From: Sphagnum compactum
Taxonomy: Eukaryota > Bryophyta > Sphagnopsida > Sphagnales
Assembly: GCA_965153455.1 (NCBI GenBank)
Contig: OZ234501.1
Span: forward strand, 7,130,001 to 7,194,000
Direction of reading: 5' to 3'
DNA length: 64,000 nucleotides
Shown: positions 47,365 through 58,439 of the stretch, piece by piece
Numbering within the stretch: position 1 is the first letter of the stretch
Layout of the letters: each line of letters opens with the position of its first letter
The notes under the pieces: generated by a model
Told to the model about the DNA's origin: nothing
The model's input: only the letters and a program-made list of their open reading frames with translations
Database searches by the model: none
Position numbers and translations under genes: made by a program

Positions 47365-49518
47365 CAGTAAAACCTGTCTAAAGTGATACTGTCTAAAGTG
47401 ATATCATGTCTAAAGTGATAAACACGACTCGGTCCCAACTCGGGCCCCATACAAAATGTGATAAACCTCCGTAAAGTGATACTCGATAATTTTTATTGGT
47501 CCCACTCCTTATCTAAAGTGATATTCAACACATTTCAAAAAATAAAAGACAAAAACAACTACAAAACAAGTTAGATACGCTTGAAGAACCTGTCAATGTT
47601 CTTCTGAACCATTCGGTTGGTACGGATCATACTCACCTTATCCTTCAATTTCTGGATGGAACTCACACAAGATTCGTCCGCATCCTGTTGCTGCATGAAA
47701 AAGATCACAAGCTTATCCAGCATCTCGGAAGCGTCAGCGGCACTCATGGCAGGCACTTCTTTGCTGTCGTCCTCTTCCTCATGCAGCACTGGAGCAAGTT
47801 CGGCTTCTTCAAGGTGGTCCTCAATGATGTTATCAAGATCCAGCATGTATGACGTGATCTGCTCCTCCAGGTAGTTGAGCAGGTTCATGATGTCCATTGG
47901 GTTCCTGTAGCGGAAGCGTTGGATTTGTGACTGTAGATTCGCGATGACCTCGTGGTCCACCAGGTCATCCTCCGTGACGTTTTCAACTGCCTCAGCCTGT
48001 TCTGTCGACCGGATCTTGCAGTGTAGGAAGCAGTTGGCAATCGTCGTTGGCTTGACTTCATAATTCCACGCGGGGATGGCAAACTGGATGGCCCCCAAAA
48101 TGTCGACCTTCTTCGGCTCCGGCACCTTGTCCTCAATGCGTTGGAGAAGAGCACGGTTGAAGCGGCGACGGTAGTAGGCCTTGAAGTTGCGGATGATGCC
48201 GGCATCGCACGGTTGAATCTTCGAGGTCATGTTCGGAGGCAGGTAGAGAATGGTCGTGTTCCGAAGGCGGATGTGATCCGGAATCTTCTCCACCGGAGTG
48301 TGCCCGCTGAAGTTATCTAGGATCAAGAGGACCTTCTGGCCGGAAACATGGAGATCAAATGCCCGGAGCCACTCTAAGAAGATGATCTGTGTCATCCACA
48401 CGGACGCATTATTCCTGTATACACACCCAAGTGACGTGACGTTGATGTTCTTGAAACACCTGGGGTTCTTAAACTTGCCAATCACCCATAGTGGGAGCTT
48501 GTCAGAGCCGTCGCCGTTGCAACACAGTGCCAGGGTCAAGTGCTCCTTACTCTGTTTCCTGCCTTGGAGCTGCTTTGTCGCAAGGGAGTTGTTCGCCTGC
48601 AATGCGGGCGAAGATTCTTAGTTAGCCAGGGACAAACTCATTTGATATCTTTTTGAACTTACAGTATGTACCTGCATGCGGTAGAACAACCCACTCTCAT
48701 CCATGTTGTAGATGTCACGCCATTCGTACGTGTCAAGAACTTGACGTATTCCCGGAAGGGCAGCTGCAACAGTAGTCATGTCGACTGAACCACTTTCCCC
48801 GAACCTGCGATGCTTCTTGATCCCGTGATGGACCTTGAAAGCTTCAAGCCAGCCATTTGAAAACTCAAACGGCGGGTGATCCGGGTACAGGCGGTCAATG
48901 ATCTTCATTGCGCTCTCACGTATGAGGTCCCCGCTCAGGTTGATGTGTTCCTGGTTGGCAAGGAACCATTCGGCTAAGGCAGCCTCCATGACAGGGAATT
49001 TCACCATCTTCTGACGCTTGGAGCTGAGGTTGGAGGTGGTGGCCTTGGCGAGCAGTTCCGCCGACCGTTTGAGTGTGCCCGACACCGTTGCTTGGCTAAC
49101 CTTGAGCTGATGAGTGTCCTCTAGCCACTTGATCAGCTCTTTCTGTGTGGCACCAGGATGATATTTCTTGTACCGTACGAGGGCGAGGCGGACCTCGTCC
49201 TTCATCGTGGTGTATTGCTGACCTTTCTTCGGCATGGAGAAGACTTTGCGCATGAGGATGTGATGGGGTGGTACTTGCAACGCGGTTCTTGAGGTGGACC
49301 CACACGCAAACATGGGTTTTTTTTCTGTGGAACTTCCCCCGGCACGCGAGTACGAGCAACCACGAACTAACACCCTAACATTACAAACGATAACGATAAA
49401 AAAAAGGAAAACGTGTGTGTATGATACTGTATGTACTGTACCTGCTTAAAGTGATAACCTGTATAAAGTGATATCCTACCTCTAGTCCCAGCAATATCAC
49501 TTTAGACAGGTTTTACTG
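47365..49518 (-). mobile_element. complete pogo/Tigger-type DNA transposon, 2154 bp
   Basis: The ends are perfect inverted repeats starting CAGTAAAACCTGTCTAAAGT and continuing into GATA. TA lies on both sides (47363-47364 and 49519-49520). Inside the left end, CTAAAGTGATA is repeated at about 47380, 47396 and 47415, with diverged copies near 47475. The right end has copies near 49448 and 49465. These are likely transposase-binding repeats. One spliced transposase gene fills the middle. Both ends and the gene look intact. Confidence 0.92.
47571..49235 (-). CDS. pogo/Tigger-type transposase, two exons
   Basis: Exon 1 is 48672-49235 (an upstream ATG at 49373 would add 46 residues). The intron is 48597-48671 (GTACAT...TTGCAG). 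Exon 2 is 47571-48596, giving about 529 residues. The N-terminus has two helix-turn-helix parts of the CENP-B type (KDEVRLALVRYKKYHPGATQ; then EAALAEWFLANQEH...WLEAFKVHHGI). The DDE core shows NMDESGLFYRM, LLILDNFSGH and SKIQPCDAGIIRNFKAYYRR, with about 36 residues between the second and third aspartates. An acidic, coiled-coil-like tail follows. The protein would cut and paste the element in the nucleus. No stop or frameshift is seen. Base composition is GC-richer than the surroundings, fitting a recent arrival. Confidence 0.9.
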
Positions 49519-49713
49519 TATTATGTAAGGTGTAATAATAGATACAATAAAGCAAGAAATCTGAATTTAAATTCTTAAAAAATTCTCTTTTAATGCCAAA
49601 AGTTGGCTCTCATTTATTTTTAGGATTCTGAAAGGAAAACTAAATAAATAATAACCCATTACTACTATCATCTCCACATATATATATATATCCATATATA
49701 TATATATCCACTG

Positions 49714-49945
49714 TCCAATAGTACCTTGGCAAGTTGCCAACTTTGACACCAATTAAATTATTTTCAAAAATGTTGAAATTTTTCCAGAAAATTTAAAAAT
49801 TCTTTTGTCAAAGTAAAATAATTTTTGTGAAGGAAAATAGAAAAATCTTTTAGAATATATTCAAGAATATATTAATTTTCAACATGAAATTTCTTCAAAA
49901 TAAAATTATTCAACATTGAAACATTGATCTTGCCATGGTCATACA
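49714..49945. mobile_element. second, decayed copy of the TA-MITE
   Basis: CCAATAGTACCTTGGCAAG at the left, the internal TTTTCAAAAATGTTGAAATTTT and GTGAAGGAAAATAG words, and the right end CTTGCCATGG match 38966-39165 in the same orientation. The right terminal repeat is degraded. Confidence 0.55.
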
Positions 49946-51080
49946 ACACATACATACACTCTTGAATTAAAGTATACTAGTGTGAACCCGATGCATAATG
50001 CACCCCGTCGATGCCCCCCACTCGGTCTTTCGCTTTTCCCACTCCGGTTCTAAACGGTGACGAACTCTTTTGGGAATAGAAATTTCATGCAGCCAATGGA
50101 AGGCCCAAGGGTGCACTCAAGGTGCCTTGCTTTTATTCCTTTTAAATTTTGGGAGGAGGGGCCAGGGGGGGTGGGGGGAAGGTTTCTTTTCATTTTTCTT
50201 TGGTTCCCAATGTGTTCCCCAACATAATATTACAATGTGTTCTTTCTCACTTCCACCTATTAAGACCCCTAGAACCCCACCCCCACCCCTTCCCCCCCTC
50301 CACGAAAAAAATAAAAATCATGACCCTCCTAAACCCTTAGCCCATGCATCCTTTGGGAAAGAAAAAAGCGCACCCAAATCTCCTCACCCACCCTCCAAAT
50401 CCCAAAAATACCTCCCCCAACACCCTACCATCCCCCATCCAAAAGTTGATATTTTCAACTTCTTAGACTGTCCACCTATTGAAGCCAGTCTTGGACTGTC
50501 CACGAATTATTATTATCATCATCAGATGCTCCACAGGGAACGGGCAGTGACTAGAAGAATCTTCCAGGCATTGCCCAATTTTTGTCCACACAGACAAACA
50601 CCACGTTTGCTTTTATATATAAGATAAGATAGTGTCTGGGGGGTATTTTGAATAAATAAATAAAATAAATGAAAAACACCCGGCAAGGGAACAAGAGAAG
50701 ATAAAAAAGAAAGGACCGAAGTTCAAACAAAAGACCACACCCCAAAGTGCAGAACACACAATGGGAATTTGTGTCATGTAATATGTAGGAGAGTGAAAAT
50801 GTAAAATAGGTCTACAGTTGGATTTCTGTAGTCATGCATGCGAATGAGACAATTGTTTTCTTCAGTGAGAGAGTTAGATAGTATTCCCAAATTATTTCAG
50901 CCAAAGACTTTGTTATTGGCTAAAAGAGTCTTATTTTCAATCGAGTTTGAGGAGAGCATTATAGACAGACAGCAGTTTCAAGTTCAATCCTAAAAAACCA
51001 GCTAAAACTCCGGATTGTAATTTGGAAGGCACCTTCTTCAACAGCATAATTTTTAATGCATCTTGAGTAAGGATGGCTTC
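49946..51080. other. intergenic stretch with C-rich and G-rich tracts, no gene seen
   Basis: A G-rich run (50150-50190) and CCCCACCC-rich runs (50270-50420) produce long but uninformative proline frames. I see no gene. Confidence 0.5.
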
Positions 51081-51083
51081 TTA

Positions 51084-51427
51084 GGGTGACTTTAGACAAG
51101 GGTCCAAGGTCCAGGGACCAATGAATTCAAGCAATCTCATTGATCAAAAGCTTTAAATTGGTCCAAAGCTCTTTCAAAGCTCTTTCGACGAGGGTCCAAG
51201 ACCGAAAAGTGGCAAATTGAGTCTAAACCTACATGGCACCTGTTTTGGAGGGAAAATCAATTGGTTGGGACCAAAAAACAGCGCTAAAAGGAGAGCTCCT
51301 GATTTGGAGAACCAAGAATCAGGCTAGGGACTAAGGTATAGTCCAACTCAAGGATTCAATTTGCTTCAAATCAGTCCAAATTGGTTCCTAAGGAAATTGG
51401 ACCCTGGACCCTCGTCTAAAGTGGGCC
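51084..51427. mobile_element. Tourist-type (PIF/Harbinger) MITE, 344 bp
   Basis: The left end GGGTGACTTTAGACAAGGGT and the right end TCTAAAGTGGGCC are inverted repeats sharing ACTTTAGACRAGGGTCCA. They are flanked by the 3-bp duplication TTA (51081-51083 and 51428-51430), which is the Harbinger target. An internal CGACGAGGGTCCAAG copy of the end motif lies near 51187. There is no coding capacity. Confidence 0.75.
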
Positions 51428-51430
51428 TTA

Positions 51431-52532
51431 ATATGCACTAGGTGTTGTTTGTCATGCATGAAGTGCAGCCCTCCCATAGCTCTGGGTCAATAATCATAGT
51501 ATATGAAAAGCACAACTAGGCCTCGACCATGCTAAACCAAACCTAAATTACAACTAACCAGGCTATGATATTTGCTATTGAGTAGATGGGTCATTGAAAT
51601 CCTGGGAGGTCAAACCTTGGAGGAAGGGCAAGCAATTGGGTTGCCCCCTTAGTAAATAAGTGACCAATTCTCACAAAGAGATACCTAGGTGACTAGGTTT
51701 GGCACTAATTAATATTGAGAAACAAGTTTCTGATCTTTTGAGAAATTATTAAAACATATTGATGACCAATTAACAAGGAAAAAAATACGTTTAGAAATAA
51801 AGAGTGCATGTCTTAATGATTGTACTGAAATTCTAAGGGACAATCTATTAAATATTGACATTAAAACTGTCAAACAATGTGCTAAGCTAATTATGGTAAT
51901 TGCTATAGGGCAAATTCCATTTCATTGTTGTTTGATTGACAAACTACATGTTTCCCATTTGATCATGCATTCAATATTTGAGCTTTCCAGCTGAGTCCCA
52001 TACACTAGGATGAGTTCATGTGGTATATTTCTTTAGTTAACTTAACTCATCCCAACTTTACTTTAGGATTGCTATAGTTTGGCAACTATTGTCAAAATAT
52101 GGCAATTTCAGAAGAAAAAAAATCCTGGAGATTTAACAACTTTGGCACATTTCTCTTCACAAAAATACTTTGTGTGAGTTGCACTGGATTTTGTTTTGGT
52201 TACCAAGTGGCAAAAACTTGCCTGAAAAAAGAACGCACGGGTGGAGATGCTTTAACTATCCAGATTCCATATTTTAGCTAATCATATAAGCTACAGTTGA
52301 GGTTAGCAACAAAACTACAGTACAAATATACATAGGTCATTACATAAAAGGCCTTAAATCTTCAAACTCTATACGGTGAATACAATCAAAGACCTGATTG
52401 CCTCATGTACTAAGCAAGTTCCTTCCTCTGGATATTCTCTTCCACAGTTGTTGCATACAAACACCTACAGCTTTATGCAGTCAGTTGTCAGAAACTCTTG
52501 CACAAACTTGTACAGCAATCCAGGCTCTCTCC
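51431..52532. other. intergenic stretch downstream of the HMA gene, no gene seen
   Basis: Low-information sequence. The part closest to 52530 may hold the 3' untranslated region of the HMA-domain gene. Confidence 0.4.
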
Positions 52533-54722
52533 TCAATGATAACGGTAAGGAAGATACCGAGTTTGTTGGAACTCATGAGGATAATGAGCTCGGCCTCTGT
52601 ACGCTGATTCATAAGCTGGAGTGTAGTAGTTTGGCTGCCCCCAGTAAGGGTAGCTGTTATCATATCTGTATCCAGACTGCCAAGGTGGGCTGAAAGGTGG
52701 ATTGGCTGGATATGTTCTGTAAGTGGCTGAACTAGTGGAGTGAGGGTGAATGTAATTCACAATATGGGCATTGACACACACTTGCCTGACAAGACTCACA
52801 ATTGCTTGTGGTGGCAAGTCTGATGACACTGTCACAGTCTGCAATGGGATGTCACAAATGACATTGTAAACCCCTGCACCAGAGAAACCCCTATGAAACT
52901 AACCATCTATGATCAGTTCACGTTAGCATAGACATGCAACATAACAACATGATTCTGCACCTCCTTATGTATGGATGGTCAAACAGAAATCAATCTCAGA
53001 CAATTATTGCTTAATATACTCACTCCTGACTATCACCATGGGTAAGTACTTCAATCTAGATCAGGAAAGGGCGAAATGGCCACACAAAAGCTCAAAACAT
53101 GAACAACAGTGCTCATCCACCACAACAAATCGTTATATGTCTAATATACCTCCACTTGAAGTGACATCTAGGTCTTTAGATGGTAAATTTCAGCTCCACC
53201 AAGTGCATTTATGGATTGTGTACAAACTGTCACATTTCCCCCTCTCAATGTAGCAAAAATACCAGGAGTCTAACCCACTAACGACTGGACAGCACAAGGT
53301 GGCCCAAAAGCATGAGTGAGTTTTGTGAGCACCTGCAACAGCCAATGCATCTTTGATTCTTGCAAAATCTTCAAAATATAGCACAGGCACCTTCAGTTGA
53401 ACATCCTGCAAAACCAATAGGAGAAAACTTCACACATGGATGCTTTGGTAAACAGTCAAATTCTTTATGACCATGTGCAAGAGACTCCCAATTCAAAATG
53501 ATAACCAAAATTCAAATGCTCAAAACAAACACAATGCTGAAAACCATTTTTTCTTAGTAAGCCCGAAGTATGCAATGAAGCTGTACTTTGCGTGCTCTTT
53601 CCACATAATAGCACTCAAGTGTGTCCACAAACAGAACTTGATGTGACAGAAATCTACTACATTTCATAAGTACTGAGAATTTCTCAATACTTGAGAATTT
53701 AGGCAACCTGAAAAGAATTTGGAGATTTCAACCCCTATAAGAGGGAAGTGGATATTTCAGAACCAACAAAAAATCAGCAACCATCAGCCACCATGAAAAA
53801 GAGGAAACCCCACCCTAAAGAAAAGAGAAAACCAGAGCACAAAACAAAATTAACGGGCTGTTTGAACAATGTTATTGGTCATATCCATGTTCAAGGACCA
53901 TTCTCAATAGCAACATGTATGGCATTACCACCTACCATAGCATCCCAACTGACTTCATCAGTTCCTTGCAATGGATGCAGCTTGATATCAAGTGTTAACC
54001 AACATATGGAGTCTCTGGCACAAGATCATCAGTAACAGGAAAACACAGCCAAAGTGCTGGCTAGCTCAAGGAAAAGAATACCAAAAGACATCAACAGAAG
54101 AGGCTCATAGAGAAATGGGAAAAGGCCAGAAAAGAAAATACCCCCACAAAACACAGAAAAAGGAAAGTAAACAGAGAGAAAGAAATGACTTTGAGATGAA
54201 CTTTAGAGGTTCAGAAAGACAATGTTCAACAGAAATCTAGCAATGTTGGCACATCACAACTATTAAATTGCTTGAGGATCAACATCTAGACAATCTTTTT
54301 CTTCGAGTTTGGTAAGGTTTTTCAATTTCAGGGAACTAATTTAAGGTTTTTCTACTCCTCAAGTAGCTGTAATCATTGACTGCAAAAGAAAGAAAAAAAC
54401 AAAAAGAGAGAACCCTAGAGCTCAGAAGGGCTTCAACCTCATTGCTTTTCCATGATCAAAAGGTTGAATCTCATGATCTTCAAGATGGAGCAGAAAAACC
54501 TTCAAAGTTTTGAATTGGACCATTCCTGTTCTCAAAAGTAGATCTCAACATTCTAACTGTTGACATGCAAGTGCAACAGCTCTGAATTTATTGAAAACTT
54601 ACAGGTCGAAGGAAGGCTCTGGTGTAAGGATCAAAGTCTGATTGACGTCTATAAAACCCTCTGCCAGAGTATCGAGGATGATGATCTCCCCACTGTTGGC
54701 GGAGACTATTGGTGACCCACAT
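52533..54722 (-). CDS. HMA (heavy-metal-associated) domain protein with degenerate metal site, three exons
   Basis: Exons: 54603-54722, 53333-53405 and 52533-52873. All junction phases agree (donors GTAAGT and GTGCTC, acceptors TTGCAG and GTGCAG), giving about 177 residues from the ATG at 54722. Joined, the centre reads VQLKVPVLYFEDFARIKDAL, then AVAGVYNVICDIPLQTVTVS and LVRQVCVNAHIVNY. This is the beta-alpha-beta-beta-alpha-beta pattern of plant HMA proteins (HIPP/HPP relatives), followed by a Y/P-rich tail (PYWGQPNYYTPAYES) typical of them. The MxCxxC copper/zinc site is lost: cysteines are replaced by Y/F. No C-terminal CaaX box exists (it ends RYH). The true start may be upstream, where an in-frame stop lies at about 54763. 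Metal binding is doubtful; a protein-binding role or early pseudogene are alternatives. Confidence 0.65.
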
Positions 54723-54965
54723 TGGCTCTGGTGTTTTGCCATAGAAAAGCTGTCCATAATCAAGCCCACTTCAATTTGAGTCACAAATTGTCCATGAAGT
54801 GATCTCTTTCTTCAGTATCCAAGTCTCAAGGGAATTCAATTTGCATAGTAATATTCTCAGACTGAACACAAAACAATCTTCAAGAAGTTATAGAAAGGAA
54901 ACAAGACTGACTGAATCCTCTCTGCTTGGTTCGACTGAAGACAGCTAGATCTGTCCAACTAATAT

Positions 54966-55082
54966 AGGTGAATGGCAGGTCCAGAGGGTATTCTGTTGTT
55001 TGATGACATGGGAACAAGGGTGGCAGCCTGAATTCCCTAGCCCAAAAACAACAGAATACCCAATGTGACATGCCATTCACCT
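54966..55082. repeat. inverted repeat with about 38-base arms
   Basis: AGGTGAATGGCA...GGGTATTCTGTTGTTT at 54966-55002 is the inverted partner of AAACAACAGAATACCC...TGCCATTCACCT at about 55046-55082. The right arm is repeated again in the second copy of the adjoining tandem duplication. Confidence 0.75.
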
Positions 55083-55213
55083 ACTTAAAGCCCTTGGTCA
55101 GATTTTTAACATGGGAACAGGGGTGGTAGCCTGAATTCCCTAGCCCAAAAACAACAGAATACCCAATGTGACATGCCATTCACCTACTTAAAGCCCTTGG
55201 TCAGATTTTTAAC
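55008..55213. repeat. 103-bp tandem duplication
   Basis: Two head-to-tail copies (55008-55110 and 55111-55213) differ at only a couple of bases. The near identity indicates a recent event. Confidence 0.95.
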
Positions 55214-56034
55214 ATGGAAAGAGCAGGTTATAAAAACTGAAATCTCCCTCCTGTTCGCGTAGGGTAGGGAATTCCGATTCTTCTTGGGGAATTATGCTCC
55301 TTCATTGATGATCAAGCATCTTCCTCAATGAAGTTTTCAGGCCCTTCATCAAGCAAGCTCTACACCATGTGACACCCTCGGGCCAGGGCATTCCCAAAGT
55401 AATGGGCCCTCAGCCTCTGACCTTGGGGGTCCATCATTTCGTGAACACCCCAGGCCTCTGCAGGTACCTCACACATTAAAAACTTACCTAATTTGAAATT
55501 GTGCAAGAAGGTTATGCTTGGTAAGGTGTGCCTGGTTATCTAAGACAAAGCTTCTACTTGGTAAGGAACCTGCAAATACAAATGGAAAATTAGGTTGGCT
55601 TTTTAATATCCCTTAGAATACAGATCTGAAGACAGATCTAAGGGACAACAGCTACATCTGTCTTCAGATCTGTCCACTAATGGAACTTGTCGAGAACATT
55701 TGTCGGCTGCATGCAGATCATGAAGGGAGATCCGATCAGAAAGTACTCAATTGAGAGAGAAAGTTTGCGTACCTCTGTCATGTACCTCGACATCAGCTTA
55801 CTCTGTTCAAATCCTTTACTACAGATGCTGCTCAAGTGCACGAGCTTAATCACCTTTCACGACTGCTGGCCAGGAGAAAATTTCTAACTGTTCCGTCTCT
55901 TGATCAAGGTGTTAAACCGCGTCCACAACAATAGATTCCCCTTTATCACAGCCTGCTTGCTTAATGCACGTCACAACGCAGCAAAAAGCAGTCAAAAAAG
56001 AAAAAGATAAAAGAAAAGGCGAATCTACTCTGTA
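55214..56034. other. upstream region of the HMA gene, no coding exon identified
   Basis: This is probably intron or untranslated sequence of the HMA-domain transcript. A hairpin-like GC-rich block (55370-55460) contains GGGCATTCCCAAAGTAATGG and CCCAGGCC words. No convincing coding exon on either strand. Confidence 0.35.
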
Positions 56035-56890
56035 AACCTGGCGAAACACTAGTTCATTCCCGATTTAGTAGCAGCTTCAGACAACTTCACGACAACTGGG
56101 AGCATGGATTCTACTTGTTGTTTCTTTCTACCATTGAAGAACGTACACAATCCTCCCAAAGGAAAAATAGAGCTGAATATTGACCTTATGCAAAACTCCG
56201 TTCAAGTTCACAACCACGACGTCCACAATCGACTTCCCGGCCCTGAGCTTGCCTCCAATTCCGCAGATGCACCTAATGAATTCAGCTAAACCAAAAGAGA
56301 ATCTTCATCTCGTCTTTACAGATTTCACAACAAGAAAGCTATGAAGACAAGAAACTAAAAGTCTAGTTTTAATACAGCAACAGTGCAAAGAGCAGGAAAA
56401 AGACAAGCGGTCGACATACCGCAACATATATTATTGACGAAAATGCTTGCAAACCTGCCGAAACTGCAGTTCGTTCCTGATTATCCTAGCTTCCTGAAGA
56501 TAAATTCACAACAACCAGAAAGAAACACGGATTCTACTTGTTTCTCTCTACCATTGAAGAACGTACACAATCCTGAGTCCTGAAAAAGTCTACCTGAACA
56601 TTTAGCCTCATGGAAAACCGCGAGTCCCTTGATGAAGTCCAAGACACGTCCACAATCGCCTCCCCCCTGAGCAGGGCTGTTCAACTTCTGCAGATGCACC
56701 TAATTCAGCCCAAAGAAAACAAAAGAATTAGTTGCCATGATCCTTTACCGATATTTTCACAACAACAAAGTCCAGGAACAAAAAAATATAAAGACAAGAA
56801 ACAGCTACTAGTCTAACTGAATACAGCAGTTCAAAGTGCAGGAAAAATTGATCGATGAATGACAGCCCCGTTCGATTCGATACCGCAATA
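56035..56890. repeat. tandem duplication of a roughly 417-bp unit
   Basis: Blocks starting at 56035 and 56452 (AACCTGGCGAAAC / AACCTGCCGAAAC) match along their length. CTACCATTGAAGAACGTACAC and CCGCAA(C)ATAT...ATTGACG occur in both. The copies have diverged noticeably. In each copy the minus strand has CTGC(A/G)GAA followed by a CTCAGGG...GATTGTGGACG block. In the downstream copy this could be a small exon, but I cannot fix its frame. Confidence 0.75.
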
Positions 56891-56894
56891 TATT

Positions 56895-56922
56895 GACGAG
56901 GAGGAGGAGGAGGAGGAGGAGT
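56895..56922. repeat. (GGA)n microsatellite
   Basis: GAGGAGGAGGAGGAGGAGG run just inside the putative first intron. Confidence 0.9.
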
Positions 56923-56976
56923 CTGCGGGGAGTCTGCGAATGATGAAATGCAAACAGAATCTCAAAGGCTAACTTA

Positions 56977-57345
56977 CCAGATCGTGCAATTGCGTGGCCC
57001 CGGATTCACTCCTCAACTGTCAGAGAGAAGAAGCGTTCTTCGCCCTCTGGAGAAGCCTGCAACTGGATCGTGCAATTGCGTGGCCACGGATTCACTCCTC
57101 AACTGTCAGAGAGAAGAAGCGCTCATCGCCTTCTCGAGAAGCCTGCGACCGGATTGCAAACAGAAAGAAAAAAATTTACGAAAAAAAAAAAATTGTGACC
57201 CGAATCCGCTCCCAGCAACACGAGAGGAGAAAAGCGTGATCGCGTTGAAAGATCGCGGGAGCAGCCGCAATGCCAGGCAGGAAGATGAAGACGAAGAAGA
57301 AGAAACAAGGCGAAGGCGGTAAAGGCCCGAGTACACGGCCCCAGT
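56977..57345 (-). promoter_or_regulatory. putative first (5' untranslated) exon and CpG-rich promoter patch
   Basis: Read on the minus strand, this block is TC-rich (TTTCTTCTTCTTCGTCTTC) as plant 5' leaders often are, has many CpG, and ends at a strong splice donor (CTG then GTAAGTTAGC at about 56978). It could be the first exon of the HMA-domain transcript that starts 2.3 kb downstream. That link is inference only. Confidence 0.35.
56981..57152. repeat. 86-bp tandem duplication
   Basis: ATCGTGCAATTGCGTGGCC starts at 56981 and again at 57067. Both copies carry ACGGATTCACTC or GCGGATTCACTC-like continuations and the CTGTCAGAGAGAAGAAGCG block. Only a few bases differ, so it is young. Confidence 0.9.
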
Positions 57346-57364
57346 TCAAACCAATAGGAATCAT

Positions 57365-58435
57365 GACACGCCTGCAGTCAAAAGGGGCCCTCCATAGTGG
57401 GCCGGTGCGTCTGAACAGTAGTTGTAGAGGGCCTACTAATTGACCCCTACATAAACTTGCGTAGCCTCCTACTATCTAGTAAGTTACTAGTACACGCACC
57501 GGTAGGCTCACTTGGGGCAGGAGCGGTGGCAGAGGGAGCTTGGAATTTTCCCACTTCGATCATATTAGGGTAGTAGGATAGCCCATCACCGAACATATAC
57601 CTATAACCAAACAATTTCCCATATTTTCACCATTCCTTAATCAAATTGAGCGATTTTTGTGCCATTGGACATGCACACTGGAGGGCTACAAATGTTCTAC
57701 CATATCTTCCTCATCTTTAATTTGTTTTTAGCAATTAAAAACCTTATGGGTGTGCCATACATAAACTAGGGATTTTACAAAAATCTCTTTTTATTCCAGA
57801 GATCAAAGCTTTCAAGCTCAAAATCGTAATCCTTTTTAATTCATCTATCGTCAAACATTAAACCCCCTTGTACCAAACATCTCATATATTTTTCCCCATT
57901 CCTTTATCAAATTGAGCACCTTTTGCATCGGTAGAAGCACTAGGTGAAGGGTTACAAATGTTCTTTGAGCTTCATAAGCAAAGGAGCAATGTGTGAGGAT
58001 TCAACCTCCTTTGACTTCTTAACTGTTCATTCACCAGCATATCTACCCTATGATGTTCAGACATTAACAAGGAAAATTCTCCAAGTGCATAGCTAATCAC
58101 CGTGGTTAGCTAGCTATGAGGACAGAAATAGAATGAAAAAATACAAAATTCTGTCCATATTGCCATCCATCTTGCATGGTGATCACTTGTGGTCAAGCAG
58201 TCACTGATTTACCGACAAGTCTACCAACCATAGTTAGAGAGACTACACCCGTGTGTTAGGTTGGGGCTCTAGATAGCTCCACACTCAAGAGTCGAGGTCC
58301 TAGATCATAATAAAGAGATCGGTAAAGTGGAGCCCAGTTGGGCCCCACTTTCTCCACCTCCGTTTGATCCCATCCCCTAAAAAGTGTTGTTATCCATCAT
58401 AAAGTGTCCAAATAAGGGACCAAAAATAGGGGAAA
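57365..58435. other. intergenic stretch, no gene seen
   Basis: No gene. CTAATCACCGTGGTTAGCTAG near 58093 resembles the CTAACCACCATGGTTAG palindrome at 23467 and 29092, so this is a third, looser copy of that repeat edge. Confidence 0.45.
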
Positions 58436-58439
58436 CCTC

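Noticed and set aside
48298-48621. plus-strand frame opposite the pogo transposase
   Set aside because: Shadow of the intact transposase exon on the other strand.
50070-50627. 185-residue open frame on the plus strand
   Set aside because: It is a by-product of G-rich and CCCCACCC tracts. Composition is proline-, histidine- and phenylalanine-heavy, with no domain and no splice context.
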